Shown here: positions 1-7,311 of the stretch, piece by piece
How positions within the stretch are numbered: the first letter of the stretch is position 1
Layout: the number at the start of each line of letters is the position of its first letter
NCBI GenBank assembly: GCA_021604925.1
Contig: BQJX01000071.1
Location: forward strand, 1 to 9,151
Length of the DNA stretch: 9,151 nt
Direction: 5' to 3'
From: Gemmatimonadota bacterium
Lineage (GTDB): Bacteria; ARS69
Made by a program: the position numbers and the translations under genes
Notes under the pieces: model-generated
What the model saw: the letters and a program-made list of their open reading frames with translations, nothing else
Database searches by the model: none
Told to the model about the DNA's origin: nothing

Positions 1-1535
1 AGTTCCCGGGACGACGACGCGGTGTTCACGACCACCAGGACGGTCGGCCCCGTCGTGGGCCGCCGGTAGTAGGCGTAGAGTCCGGCTCCCGCAGCTTCAG
101 ACCAGATGTCCTCCTGCGATCCACGACGCAGCGCGGGCCAGGCCGCCCGGAGCTCGTTGAGGCGCCGGAGATCCCGGAAGATCGGCGCCGTCATGTCGAA
201 GTTGTCGCCCAGCGACGGGCCGAAGTCCCACTGTCCATCCCACATGTCTTCGCGGTTCCAGGGGTCCGCGCCGCCGTCGAATTCCTGCTCGGTCCCGTAG
301 TACACCACGGGGATTCCCAGCGACGTGTGCTGCCACGTGAGCGCGGTGCGCAGCTTGGCGTCGTCTCGCTGTGCCGGCGACCCGAAACCGACGAAGCGGC
401 CGTTGTCATGGTTGTCCAGGAAGTTCACGTTCCGCCCGGTGGAGAGCGGCTCGTAGTGGGTCGAATCCGCCAGCGTGGACGAAAGCCACTGGGTCGGATC
501 TCCCGAGCGGAACACGCCGCCACTGGTGAAGTACATGGGGTACCAGAGCACGGAGTCGAGCGCGAAGGGCCCGCCGGCCACGGTGCCCGTGAACTTGCCG
601 TTCTCGACCGGAGATCCGTCGAACACCTCGCCGAACATGAAGAAGTCACTCTTGCCCACGCTGTCCGCGGCAAAGGCCCGCACCTGCGGCCCGAATTCCT
701 GCCAGAAATCGAGCTCCACGTGCTTCACCGTATCCACGCGAAAGCCGTCCGCGTCCGTATTCTGAATGAGCCACTGGTGCGCGGCAATGAGATCGGCCCG
801 AACCCCGGCGTCCTCGGTCCTGAGATCGTCCAGCCCGAAGAGTTCGCCCAGAATCTGCTCCGGATCCGAGAAATCGCCGATGCTCCCGTTGTTGTGGTAC
901 ATCGCCAGGTCATCGAAGGGCGCGGCGGCCCGGTTGCCACTGTCTCGCCAGCGCAACGAGTAGGTTCCGGGATTCTCGAACGAGGGAAAACCGGAGTCCC
1001 CCGAGTCGATCAGATCGCCGCCGTGATTGGCGATCACATCCAGGATCACGTAGATGCCGCGCGCATGGGCCGCGTCGATCAAGGACGTCAGATCCGCCGT
1101 GCCACCGAAGTGGGGCGAGAACGCGAAGAAGTCCTGGATGTGGTAGCCGTGGTACGCCGCGTGGGCGTTCGTCTGGACCGGGGAGATCCAGATCGCGGTC
1201 GCGCCGAGGCCCGCGATGTAGTCGAGCTTCTGCTCGATCCCTGACCAGTCGCCGCCATGGTTGCGGGCGCCGTCGGCCGGATTGAACGATCCTTCCACCG
1301 CGTCGTTGGAAGGGTCTCCATTGAAGAAGCGATCCGTCACGATCTGATAGATGGAGACGTCGCGCCAATCGGCAGGCGAAGGGGTTCCGGCCCCGGCTCG
1401 CGCCGGCGACGCGGCGGCTGCGGTGACGAGCGCCCCCCCGACGGTCAGGCCGAAGACAACCGATCGAAGCGACGGGCGGCCGCGCTCGGCGCCGAGTTCG
1501 GGCCGGGCACCAGGCCTGGTGGGGTCCGAGTTCAT
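1..1535 (-). CDS. Secreted GH13 alpha-amylase (3' end outside the window)
   Basis: Predicted alpha-amylase hydrolysing alpha-1,4 bonds in starch or glycogen outside the cytoplasm. My translation gives 511 codons before the window edge. Residues 1-47 form a long basic N-region, a hydrophobic stretch (about 26-42) and an Ala-rich cleavage site near ASPARA. The GH13 barrel starts at about 57 (DVSIYQIVTDRF). Conserved regions visible: I, DVIANH 166-171; V-like, LDDLRTED 235-242; II, GFRVDTVKH 264-272 with nucleophile D268; III, FGEVF with acid/base E303; IV, FLDNHD 372-377 with D377. Domain C has begun by about 475, so most of the enzyme is here; extra C-terminal modules cannot be excluded. The ATG at 1535 is the only sensible start: an in-frame TAG lies 12 nt upstream and no ATG, GTG or TTG follows in the signal region. 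The Shine-Dalgarno is poor (GGAG 12 nt upstream, GAAGG touching the ATG). Subfamily specificity cannot be told by eye. Confidence 0.95.
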   Translation of the reverse strand, partial: MNSDPTRPGARPELGAERGRPSLRSVVFGLTVGGALVTAAAASPARAGAGTPSPADWRDVSIYQIVTDRFFNGDPSNDAVEGSFNPADGARNHGGDWSGIEQKLDYIAGLGATAIWISPVQTNAHAAYHGYHIQDFFAFSPHFGGTADLTSLIDAAHARGIYVILDVIANHGGDLIDSGDSGFPSFENPGTYSLRWRDSGNRAAAPFDDLAMYHNNGSIGDFSDPEQILGELFGLDDLRTEDAGVRADLIAAHQWLIQNTDADGFRVDTVKHVELDFWQEFGPQVRAFAADSVGKSDFFMFGEVFDGSPVENGKFTGTVAGGPFALDSVLWYPMYFTSGGVFRSGDPTQWLSSTLADSTHYEPLSTGRNVNFLDNHDNGRFVGFGSPAQRDDAKLRTALTWQHTSLGIPVVYYGTEQEFDGGADPWNREDMWDGQWDFGPSLGDNFDMTAPIFRDLRRLNELRAAWPALRRGSQEDIWSEAAGAGLYAYYRRPTTGPTVLVVVNTASSSRE

Positions 1536-1551
1536 CCTTCGATTCTACTCC

Positions 1552-1590
1552 AGAAAGGAAAGCGGGAGGGCGATGGACCGCCCCCCCGCT
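1552..1590 (-). terminator. Intrinsic terminator behind the secreted starch-binding gene
   Basis: Read on the minus strand, AGCGGGGGGGCG and CGCCCTCCCGCT (1579-1590 and 1561-1572) form a 12-bp stem with a single G-T wobble and a 6-nt loop GTCCAT. The tract TTCCTTTCT (1552-1560) follows at once. It lies 23 nt after the stop of the gene at 1614-2357 and ends 16 nt before the amylase ATG. It should therefore end most transcripts of the upstream gene and limit read-through into the amylase. The T-tract is interrupted by C residues, so termination may be incomplete. Confidence 0.8.
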
Positions 1591-1613
1591 CGAACCCTCG
1601 AAAAAGAAGCCGA

Positions 1614-2357
1614 CTAGCGGTAGAGCGCTTTCACGCCCGACCAGGTGTCGGACTCGACCGAGACCGTGCCCTCATAGACGACACGTGCACGGCCGGTGGC
1701 AACGTCCAGCTCGAAGCGGATGGGCTCGTCGGGGGACGTCGTCTCGAAGCCGAGGTTCCCGCCCGCGGAGGAGGCGCCGTCCAGGCCGAACGCGAAGTCG
1801 TCCCAATTGCCGTTCGCGCGCCACTTGTACTCGTAGAGGCCGGGCGTGGCCACGTTCACGCTGACGCTCCAAACGGAGCCGGACAGTGTGCCGGGTACAC
1901 CGGAGGTCCAGGCGCCGATCTCCGGTGCCGCACCGATGACTTCCGGCGTGGATCCGGGCGGCATCGCGTTGCTGTTCCACACGATGTTCTCGTTCGGAAT
2001 CCAGTCGTCCGCATAGAAGTTCGTATCCAGCGTCATGGTGATCGTCTCGCCCGCGGTGTTGATGTGCACCCACTGGTTCGTGCCGGGATAGGCAACGGAC
2101 CAGTCGTCCAGGGCAACCTTGAACTCGTGACGGCCCACCGCCTGGTCCACGACCACGTCGCGCGTGTGAATCCCGTCGCCGGAAACGGCGTCGCCGCTCG
2201 TGCCGTCGTCGAACATCTCGTTCGCAGCGCTGGAGTTCCAGACACCGGCTCCGGCGTCGACGTGGTCACCCTTGGCATACCAGGGGCCCGCCTGCGCGGA
2301 ACCGAATGTGGCCATGGTGAACAGGGCCACAGCAAAAAGACCGGTAGCACTTCTCAT
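1614..2357 (-). CDS. Secreted two-domain starch-binding-like protein (CBM20/X25-type)
   Basis: A 247-residue secreted protein, probably an alpha-glucan-binding accessory to the adjacent amylase; no catalytic domain is seen. Residues 1-23 are a clean signal peptide ending AQA before GPWYAKGD. The first beta domain (about 24-125) carries an acidic loop DDGTSGDAVSGDGIHT (50-65), which resembles calcium-binding loops of secreted beta-sandwich proteins, and then HEFKVALDDW (77-86). The second (about 136-228) reads EVIGAAPEIGAW, then W163, then YEYKWRANGNW (175-185). That order matches CBM20 or the X25 modules of pullulanases (VGS..ELG.W, EYK, NW). A short tail ending TWSGVKALYR follows the last strand. 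The start at 2357 is chosen because AAGGAG sits 7 nt upstream and the signal peptide begins there; the frame is open further upstream but without signal features. It has its own candidate promoter and terminator, so it may be monocistronic. Confidence 0.85.
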   Translation of the reverse strand: MRSATGLFAVALFTMATFGSAQAGPWYAKGDHVDAGAGVWNSSAANEMFDDGTSGDAVSGDGIHTRDVVVDQAVGRHEFKVALDDWSVAYPGTNQWVHINTAGETITMTLDTNFYADDWIPNENIVWNSNAMPPGSTPEVIGAAPEIGAWTSGVPGTLSGSVWSVSVNVATPGLYEYKWRANGNWDDFAFGLDGASSAGGNLGFETTSPDEPIRFELDVATGRARVVYEGTVSVESDTWSGVKALYR

Positions 2358-2364
2358 GGTGAGA

Positions 2365-2370
2365 CTCCTT
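2365..2370 (-). promoter_or_regulatory. Strong Shine-Dalgarno AAGGAG
   Basis: AAGGAG lies 7 nt before the ATG at 2357. It decides that start over the upstream in-frame ATG at 2471. It is the best ribosome-binding site among the six starts in the window, suggesting high expression of the secreted binding protein. Confidence 0.8.
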
Positions 2371-2445
2371 GAGGATGGAAGAATCCGCCGCGTCAGCCGC
2401 GCCGCCGCGCCGGACCTCGTTTCCGGCGAGGATTTCACTACCCCA

Positions 2446-2475
2446 AAGATACCGGATTCCAGGGGTGGCATTCAA
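2446..2475 (-). promoter_or_regulatory. Candidate housekeeping-type promoter
   Basis: On the minus strand TTGAAT (2470-2475) and TATCTT (2446-2451) are separated by 18 nt; each matches the sigma-70 consensus at 4 of 6 positions. Transcription would start near 2439, giving a leader of about 80 nt before the ATG at 2357. The match is modest, but this is the AT-richer patch of an otherwise very GC-rich gap, and a separate promoter would explain the 200-bp spacing. Confidence 0.4.
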
Positions 2476-2557
2476 GGGTCGCCCCTCTGGCGGCGGGCCG
2501 GAGGGGAGCCACGGGCCTGTTCCGGGCTCTCGGCGGGGCCCTTGCTGCGGTGGGGCC

Positions 2558-4618
2558 CTAGGGTCCGATCCGCCGGATGAAGAGGCGCCCGTTCTGCTCA
2601 TCGAATTGGAAGCTGTACGTGCCGCCGTTCTCGAAGTTCAGCTCACCGAGAGCATCCGAAAGGCCGACCCCCTTGCAGACATTGGCCAGCACGGGAGCCC
2701 CCGTGTCCGGCACGAGAACCTGACACGACCCCACGTCGCCGCTGCACCGCCCGTAGTCCGGCGTCTCGTCCCAGTCCCCGTTCGTGCGGAGCTTGAGCCG
2801 ATAGCATCCGGCGGGAATCGCGAGATCCTGGGACCACGCACAGGGACCCGACGGGGTCATGAAGGGCGCGGCCGAGTTCCAGCTGTTGAAGTCACCGACG
2901 ATCTGAACGGTGGTCGCGCACTCGAACTCCAGGGTCACCAGCGGTACCGCCGTGTTCGCCAGCGCCACCACGTCGATATCGGTGATCGTGGAGTCCATAT
3001 AGCTGTCGGCCCTGAACAACAGGTCGTACGCCCCGGGGGTCAGGTTGGTGATGGCGAAGGTGCCGTCCACCTGGCTGGCCACCGCCCCGCCCGCGACGGT
3101 CGTGGTTCCGGCCTCGTACGCCGTGATGCTCGCCAACGGGCGAGAGGACGGGCTGTCGCTGAACCCGACCGTGCCGGAGATGGACCCCACCGGCACGCGG
3201 TCCAGGGTGACGACGGGGACTGTTGTCTCGCCCGGCGGAGTGACCGTGGTGGTGACGCTGGAGGACAGGTAATTCGGGGCCGAGAACACCAGGTCGTAGT
3301 CGCCGGCCGGAAGGTCCGTGACCTGCCACGTTCCGTCCGAAGGATCCGATGTGGTGCTGGCAACCTCCGTGGTCGAGCCCGAAGGCCGCACACTGATTGT
3401 GGCCACCGGAAGCGTGCCGGGTCCGTCCGAGAAACTGACCGTTCCGGCCAGCGAACCGGTGGGCGCGGGGCCGCCCACGTTGCGGACCGTGAACTCGCCG
3501 GAGCCCTCGTTCAGGATGAACTCGTACGATCCCGGCCCCGGGAACGCGATGCTGCCGACGGCGAGGGGATCCGCTGCGTTGCAGGAACTGGCGACCAGCA
3601 GCGTGCCGTCGCCCGGTACCGTGAACTCGGACGCGGGACAGCTCACCTCGACGTCGGCGCAACGACCGAAGTCGTTCCCCCAGGCCCCGTTCGTCCGGAA
3701 CTTGATGAGCGAACAGGCAATGGTCACGTCGACGGTCTTGGACCACACGCACTCGGACACCTGTGTCATGTCGCTACTGGCGCTCTCGTCCCATGAGTTG
3801 AAGTCGCCGACGAGCTGAACCCGGCTGAACAGCGACGTGCACCCCACCTCCAGGGCCACGTTGCCAACCTCTGTCGTCTCGAATGCGAACACGCTGACGG
3901 ACTCGATCAACTGCTCCACGAAGCCGGCGGCCTGGACCAGCACATCGTAGGTGCCGGGCGTGAGTCCCTCGGCGAGGAATGCGCCATCCGCCGGGCTGGA
4001 CGTGACCGAAGTGACCTCGTTCCCGGTTCCCGCCGTGCGGACCGACACGGTGGCCTCCGGCAAGCCGCCGCCGCGGGCCGGGAATGACACGGTACCGGCG
4101 ATCGCTCCCACTTCCGTGAGGCGCCGGATCTCCAGCATCTCCTCCGGCTCCACGTACGCGAACTCGTAACTTCCGGTATCCAGGAACTCGATCTGGCCGA
4201 TGGCGGTTCCCTCACCCGAGGCCTCACAGATCTCCTCGCCAACGGCGGTCCCGTCGTCCGGGACCTGGACCTGGCAGTCCTCTTCGGTGCCCCCGCACCT
4301 CCCGAAGTCCGGCGATTCGTCCCAGTCGCCCTCCGTCCGGATCTTCATGAGATAGCAGCCGTCCTGCACCGTGAGCGTGTCCCGCCACGTCCCCCCGAAG
4401 TCCACTTCCATGCTTGGAATCGTGGTGTCCCAGTTGTTGAAGTCGCCCACGACCTGCAGGACGGAGAAGCGACTCACATAGGCTTCGCCGGGCCCGCCGG
4501 TCGGCAACAGGAATGCGCCCCGCGTGTTCTCCTGGCAGCTGCTCAACACGAGAACAAGCAGAGCGAGGGCCGCCAGCGCCAGCCAGTGCGATCCCAGATT
4601 GCGATGCCGTGCGTTCAT
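2558..4618 (-). CDS. Large modular lipoprotein: three Cys-rich glycogen-binding-like modules and three carboxypeptidase-regulatory-like modules
   Basis: A 686-residue exported lipoprotein. Lipobox LSSC puts the lipidated Cys at 28; Q29 follows, with no Asp retention signal, so an outer-membrane position is likely. Order: E-set/CBM48-like module (about 50-168), CarboxypepD_reg-like sandwich (171-257), E-set (260-382), two consecutive sandwiches (387-474, 478-565), E-set (567-686). The E-set copies share VGDFN.W, then K.RT.G.W, then D(F/Y)GRC. W63/K92/W99, W276/K306/W313 and W580/K609/W616 match in order the Trp-Lys-Trp that binds glycogen in AMPK-beta CBM. The sandwich copies share G.(I/L)(A/S)GTV.F, DG.(F/W) and L.(P/A)G.YD. 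No enzyme domain is seen, so multivalent alpha-glucan binding, like SusE/SusF in role but not in sequence, is inferred. The SD AGAGGA (4625-4630) overlaps the preceding stop; the gap is 11 nt. Confidence 0.87.
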   Translation of the reverse strand: MNARHRNLGSHWLALAALALLVLVLSSCQENTRGAFLLPTGGPGEAYVSRFSVLQVVGDFNNWDTTIPSMEVDFGGTWRDTLTVQDGCYLMKIRTEGDWDESPDFGRCGGTEEDCQVQVPDDGTAVGEEICEASGEGTAIGQIEFLDTGSYEFAYVEPEEMLEIRRLTEVGAIAGTVSFPARGGGLPEATVSVRTAGTGNEVTSVTSSPADGAFLAEGLTPGTYDVLVQAAGFVEQLIESVSVFAFETTEVGNVALEVGCTSLFSRVQLVGDFNSWDESASSDMTQVSECVWSKTVDVTIACSLIKFRTNGAWGNDFGRCADVEVSCPASEFTVPGDGTLLVASSCNAADPLAVGSIAFPGPGSYEFILNEGSGEFTVRNVGGPAPTGSLAGTVSFSDGPGTLPVATISVRPSGSTTEVASTTSDPSDGTWQVTDLPAGDYDLVFSAPNYLSSSVTTTVTPPGETTVPVVTLDRVPVGSISGTVGFSDSPSSRPLASITAYEAGTTTVAGGAVASQVDGTFAITNLTPGAYDLLFRADSYMDSTITDIDVVALANTAVPLVTLEFECATTVQIVGDFNSWNSAAPFMTPSGPCAWSQDLAIPAGCYRLKLRTNGDWDETPDYGRCSGDVGSCQVLVPDTGAPVLANVCKGVGLSDALGELNFENGGTYSFQFDEQNGRLFIRRIGP
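2924..3460 (-). repeat. Tandem pair of carboxypeptidase-regulatory-like modules
   Basis: Residues 387-474 and 478-565 of the modular lipoprotein are two copies of one unit joined without a glycogen-binding-like module between them. Shared marks are GS(L/I)(A/S)GTV.FSD, then an Asp-Gly turn (DGTW, DGTF), then (L/T)PAGDYDL or TPGAYDLLF, and a closing VP.VTL strand. A third, more distant copy is at 3848-4108. The pair looks like a recent module duplication or the loss of an intervening module. Confidence 0.75.
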
Positions 4619-4629
4619 GGTCGTTCCTC

Positions 4630-5043
4630 TCAGTCCACGATCAGCAGCGAGTTGAAGCCGCCAAACCCGTCGTCCACCTTCTGCGGATTGTTCGGGTCTT
4701 CTTTCCAGTTCGTATCATCCACCACAAACTTGTACTGATAGCGCCCGGGCTCAATGGGGACCACAAGCATCCAGACGCCATCTCCGTCCGGGTCTTCCAT
4801 GCGACCCAGGTCGTACCGCGCGTTCTCCGCCTGGCCGCGGAGCCAGTCGTTTTCCGGCCAGCTTCCTGCCACCTGCACCACCCGGGCGGACGGCGACGAG
4901 AACTGGAACATCACGCCTCCGTCCACCGGATAGGGCGGGGGCAGGCGACGCTTCACGAAGTCGAGCTTGGCCAGCGACCCGCATCCGATGAGCGGAAGCG
5001 CGATCGCTGCCAGCGCCAGCACAAGGTACCGTTGAGCCGTCAT
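4630..5043 (-). CDS. Small lipoprotein with a single AMPK-CBM/CBM48-type glycogen-binding module
   Basis: A 137-residue exported lipoprotein. Lipobox LIGC places the lipidated Cys at 21, followed by Gly, which favours the outer membrane. A charged Pro-rich linker (about 28-40) leads to one glycogen-binding module filling the rest (43-137): VVQVAGSWPENDW with W67, W91, YQYKFVVDDTNW with K105 and W113, and FGGFNSLLIVD with N131. These correspond by position to W100, K126, W133 and N150 of mammalian AMPK-beta1, so the alpha-glucan site appears intact. There is no room for an enzyme; I infer a surface or periplasmic glucan-binding protein. Its ATG shares one base with the stop of the preceding gene (TGATG), with GAGG as Shine-Dalgarno, which implies translational coupling to the barrel fusion protein. 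Confidence 0.9.
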   Translation of the reverse strand: MTAQRYLVLALAAIALPLIGCGSLAKLDFVKRRLPPPYPVDGGVMFQFSSPSARVVQVAGSWPENDWLRGQAENARYDLGRMEDPDGDGVWMLVVPIEPGRYQYKFVVDDTNWKEDPNNPQKVDDGFGGFNSLLIVD

Positions 5044-7301
5044 CAGAACCTCAGGATCGCTTCGACCTGGAGCAGGCGCTCATCTTCCAGCGCTTGCTCC
5101 GCGCTCTCGATCGCGTTTGCCAGGCCGAAGAAGTTGGTCCGCCCGATCTCACCGTTCGCGCCCCCGTCGAACAGGAACAGGTCACGACCGATGTACGCGT
5201 ACTCGTTCACCGGCCCGTCAATCGCCCACGGATCCACGCCGTAGGACAGCGCCAGTTCCACGCCGGCGGCGATCTCGTACTTCAGCTCCACGAACGTCTC
5301 ATTATACGCCCCGCCGAGGTCCAGGATCGGGTCGTTGTACTTCGCGAATCGCACGTCCGTGAGAAACGTCCACTGCGGCCGGATCTTCCAGATCCCCCGC
5401 AGGAGCGTCTCCGTGTACTTCGGCTCCCGCGTGATTCCCGACGCGCCGAACGTCCCGTCGTACTCGAAGCGGATATCAGGGGACGAGAGCACATCCATCC
5501 CGAACGAGGGCCGCCAGAACACGGCGTCATCGCCCAGCAGCGTGAGCCGATCGAAGGCCACCTCGTGCTCGCCGTTCTCGAGCCAGAAGTTGCGGTAGTC
5601 GAACCACAGCTGGTTCTCCCAGGGGGTCTCCTTGTCGTAGCGCGTATCGAAGGACTCGAAACCCAGGGATACGGTGGCCCGATCGCCGACCGGGCGCGAA
5701 ACATGCAGCCGGTACGTGATCAGCTCGTTCGTGATGGCGCTGGGCAGCCCGGTGGACGGCGGCTCGAACTCGTGGGACTCGATTTCCACGCTCACGGACG
5801 ACTCGATCCCGTAGGGCGCCGGGAGGTTGTCGGCGCCGGCAAAGAACCGCCAGCTCTGATCCAGATCAAACGTCCTTGACCCGACGTCCTCGAACTTCTC
5901 CGGTTCCTCCTGAACCGCCGGCGTGATCACGGGGTCACCTCGGAACGTCCCGAAGATCCCGACGGCCCCAGTCGCGGATGAGTCCGACAGGGTGGCCAGG
6001 TAGATCTGGTCGCGGCGACCGTTGCGCCCCACATACTCGGCCCGCCCGAACAGCGCCTCGGTGCGGAACGTGGCCCCGCCGATGGCCTCCGGCCATTCCG
6101 CGTCCAGACCCACTCCCCACCACTGTTCCGAACCGTCCGGATAGAGCGTCCGCGTGCCGGTCTCGGCCGGGACCGAATTCGAATCCACACCGTCGGTGAA
6201 CGTCAGCGTCTCGTCCTTGATGTCCTCGACGAAACCGTAGGACCCCGCGTTGTAGCCACGGTCCAGTCGCGCGCTGCTGCCCAGGAGAACCGGGCCGAAC
6301 TGGCGCGACATCCGGGCCGCCATGATGTCCTCATCGCCGGAAGAGTGGTTGAACCGGTAGGAATCGCGAACGGCACCCGGAAAACGAACTCTCCCGTTTT
6401 CATCCACCGACCAGCTGTCGAAGTCCTCGGCCGGGCCGAGGGCTGCCAAGGTACTGAAGAACGGATCGCTGGCCGGGATGGCCTGCCCGCCATCCTCGAA
6501 GTTGTCCGCATAGAGGAAGCGGCCATGGGTGCCGTTCCAGTAGCGATCCAGGATGGCCCCCTGCGATCCGAACCCGAATGCATGATCGTAGATTCCCACG
6601 TTTCCCACGAGATGCATGGGGTCTTCCCACACGCCCATGTCGGCGTTGTCGAATGCACGGATGCGAAGATCGCCGTCCCGGAAGTCCAGGTAGCCGCGAT
6701 CGAAGTTGAGGCGCGTTCGCCACTGCTCCACGTTCTCGGATTCGTTGTTCAGATTCGTGAGGATGAACGCGTCCAGGGCATCGTTCATCCGGACCCTGAA
6801 CCCCAGGTCCGTGTCGAAGTTCGGGCGTCGCAGCTCGAAGCGGTCACCGTTCACCGAATTCTGCCGGGAGCGGAACGTGCTGATTGTTCGACCGCCCATC
6901 AGGATCTTGGCGGAGTACTCCGTGTTCGCCGTGGCCTCGAGCACCACGATCTGCCCCTTGTCGTCCAGCGAGAGCGCCGAGTTTCCGAAGTCGCCCGCCG
7001 TGGCCCCGTTCTCCGGATCCGCGATCCACTGTCCGTCGACGACGAACTTGTACTCGTGGGAGCCGGCGCCCAGCCGCACCACCGTGGACCAGACACCTCC
7101 GGCCTCCCTGGCCATGGGATGAGCGGTGGAACTCCAGTCGTTGAAGGAACCGGCCACGCTCACCGAGCCGGCATTCGGGCCCGGATACGTGAAGCGAATG
7201 CCCCCGGGGGTGGACTGCACGGCCGCGGGCGCCGCCGTGGCGAGAGCCAGCCACAGGCCGGCGATCGCGCTTGGGATTCTGAGTCTTGGATTCGCCGCCA
7301 T
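5043..7301 (-). CDS. Probable outer-membrane beta-barrel with N-terminal glycogen-binding module
   Basis: A 752-residue exported protein. Residues 1-27 are a signal peptide (hydrophobic 12-25, AAPAA near the cleavage site). Residues 32-113 form an AMPK-CBM/CBM48-type module: VSVAGSFNDW (W56), VW (W71), HEYKFVVDGQW (K85, W92) and FGNSALSL (N107), so the usual glycogen contacts are kept. About 150-752 is a long succession of alternating polar/aromatic strands with acidic loops, closing LLQVEAILRF; a terminal Phe is the classical BamA-type signature of outer-membrane barrels. No TonB plug domain is visible. Residues 670-700 resemble the C-terminus of the gene upstream. A role as glucan-binding porin or surface scaffold is inferred. 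The start at 7301 gives the signal peptide directly and lies 10 nt after the preceding stop, with AGGA 8 nt upstream. Barrel topology is judged by eye. Confidence 0.8.
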   Translation of the reverse strand: MAANPRLRIPSAIAGLWLALATAAPAAVQSTPGGIRFTYPGPNAGSVSVAGSFNDWSSTAHPMAREAGGVWSTVVRLGAGSHEYKFVVDGQWIADPENGATAGDFGNSALSLDDKGQIVVLEATANTEYSAKILMGGRTISTFRSRQNSVNGDRFELRRPNFDTDLGFRVRMNDALDAFILTNLNNESENVEQWRTRLNFDRGYLDFRDGDLRIRAFDNADMGVWEDPMHLVGNVGIYDHAFGFGSQGAILDRYWNGTHGRFLYADNFEDGGQAIPASDPFFSTLAALGPAEDFDSWSVDENGRVRFPGAVRDSYRFNHSSGDEDIMAARMSRQFGPVLLGSSARLDRGYNAGSYGFVEDIKDETLTFTDGVDSNSVPAETGTRTLYPDGSEQWWGVGLDAEWPEAIGGATFRTEALFGRAEYVGRNGRRDQIYLATLSDSSATGAVGIFGTFRGDPVITPAVQEEPEKFEDVGSRTFDLDQSWRFFAGADNLPAPYGIESSVSVEIESHEFEPPSTGLPSAITNELITYRLHVSRPVGDRATVSLGFESFDTRYDKETPWENQLWFDYRNFWLENGEHEVAFDRLTLLGDDAVFWRPSFGMDVLSSPDIRFEYDGTFGASGITREPKYTETLLRGIWKIRPQWTFLTDVRFAKYNDPILDLGGAYNETFVELKYEIAAGVELALSYGVDPWAIDGPVNEYAYIGRDLFLFDGGANGEIGRTNFFGLANAIESAEQALEDERLLQVEAILRF

Positions 7302-7311
7302 GGGTACCGTC

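Larger units (their letters stand above)
2358..2557. other. Intergenic region between the modular lipoprotein and the secreted binding protein
   Basis: This is the only real gap between genes in the window (200 bp). Just after the upstream stop there are two GGGCCC blocks that can pair, and a CCCCTC/GAGGGG stem. Neither is followed by a T-tract, so no intrinsic terminator for the five-gene operon is evident. Closer to the next gene lie the candidate promoter and a small CCTCG/CGAGG hairpin (2415-2431) in the leader. I see no small gene or RNA gene here. Confidence 0.6.

Noticed and set aside
1542..1547. TAGAAT as a -10 box for the amylase gene
   Set aside because: It matches the -10 consensus at 5 of 6 positions, but no -35-like sequence lies 16-18 nt upstream (the place holds CCCTCC from the terminator stem), and the start would fall only a few bases from the ATG.
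327..2372. Plus-strand open frames of 305 and 371 codons opposite the amylase and the secreted binding protein
   Set aside because: The minus-strand proteins have catalytic motifs, signal peptides and ribosome sites; these frames have none.
2358..2471. Upstream extension of the secreted binding protein to an ATG at 2471
   Set aside because: It would bury the signal peptide behind 38 residues and ignore AAGGAG 7 nt before the ATG at 2357; it would also place the start upstream of the candidate transcription start.
2475..2557. GC-rich hairpins after the modular lipoprotein as an intrinsic terminator
   Set aside because: GGGCCC pairs and a CCCCTC/GAGGGG stem exist, but none is followed by a T-tract.
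2369..3796. A 475-codon open frame on the plus strand
   Set aside because: It is antisense to the repeated-module lipoprotein and rich in Arg and Gly, with no signal, motif or ribosome site; a compositional shadow.
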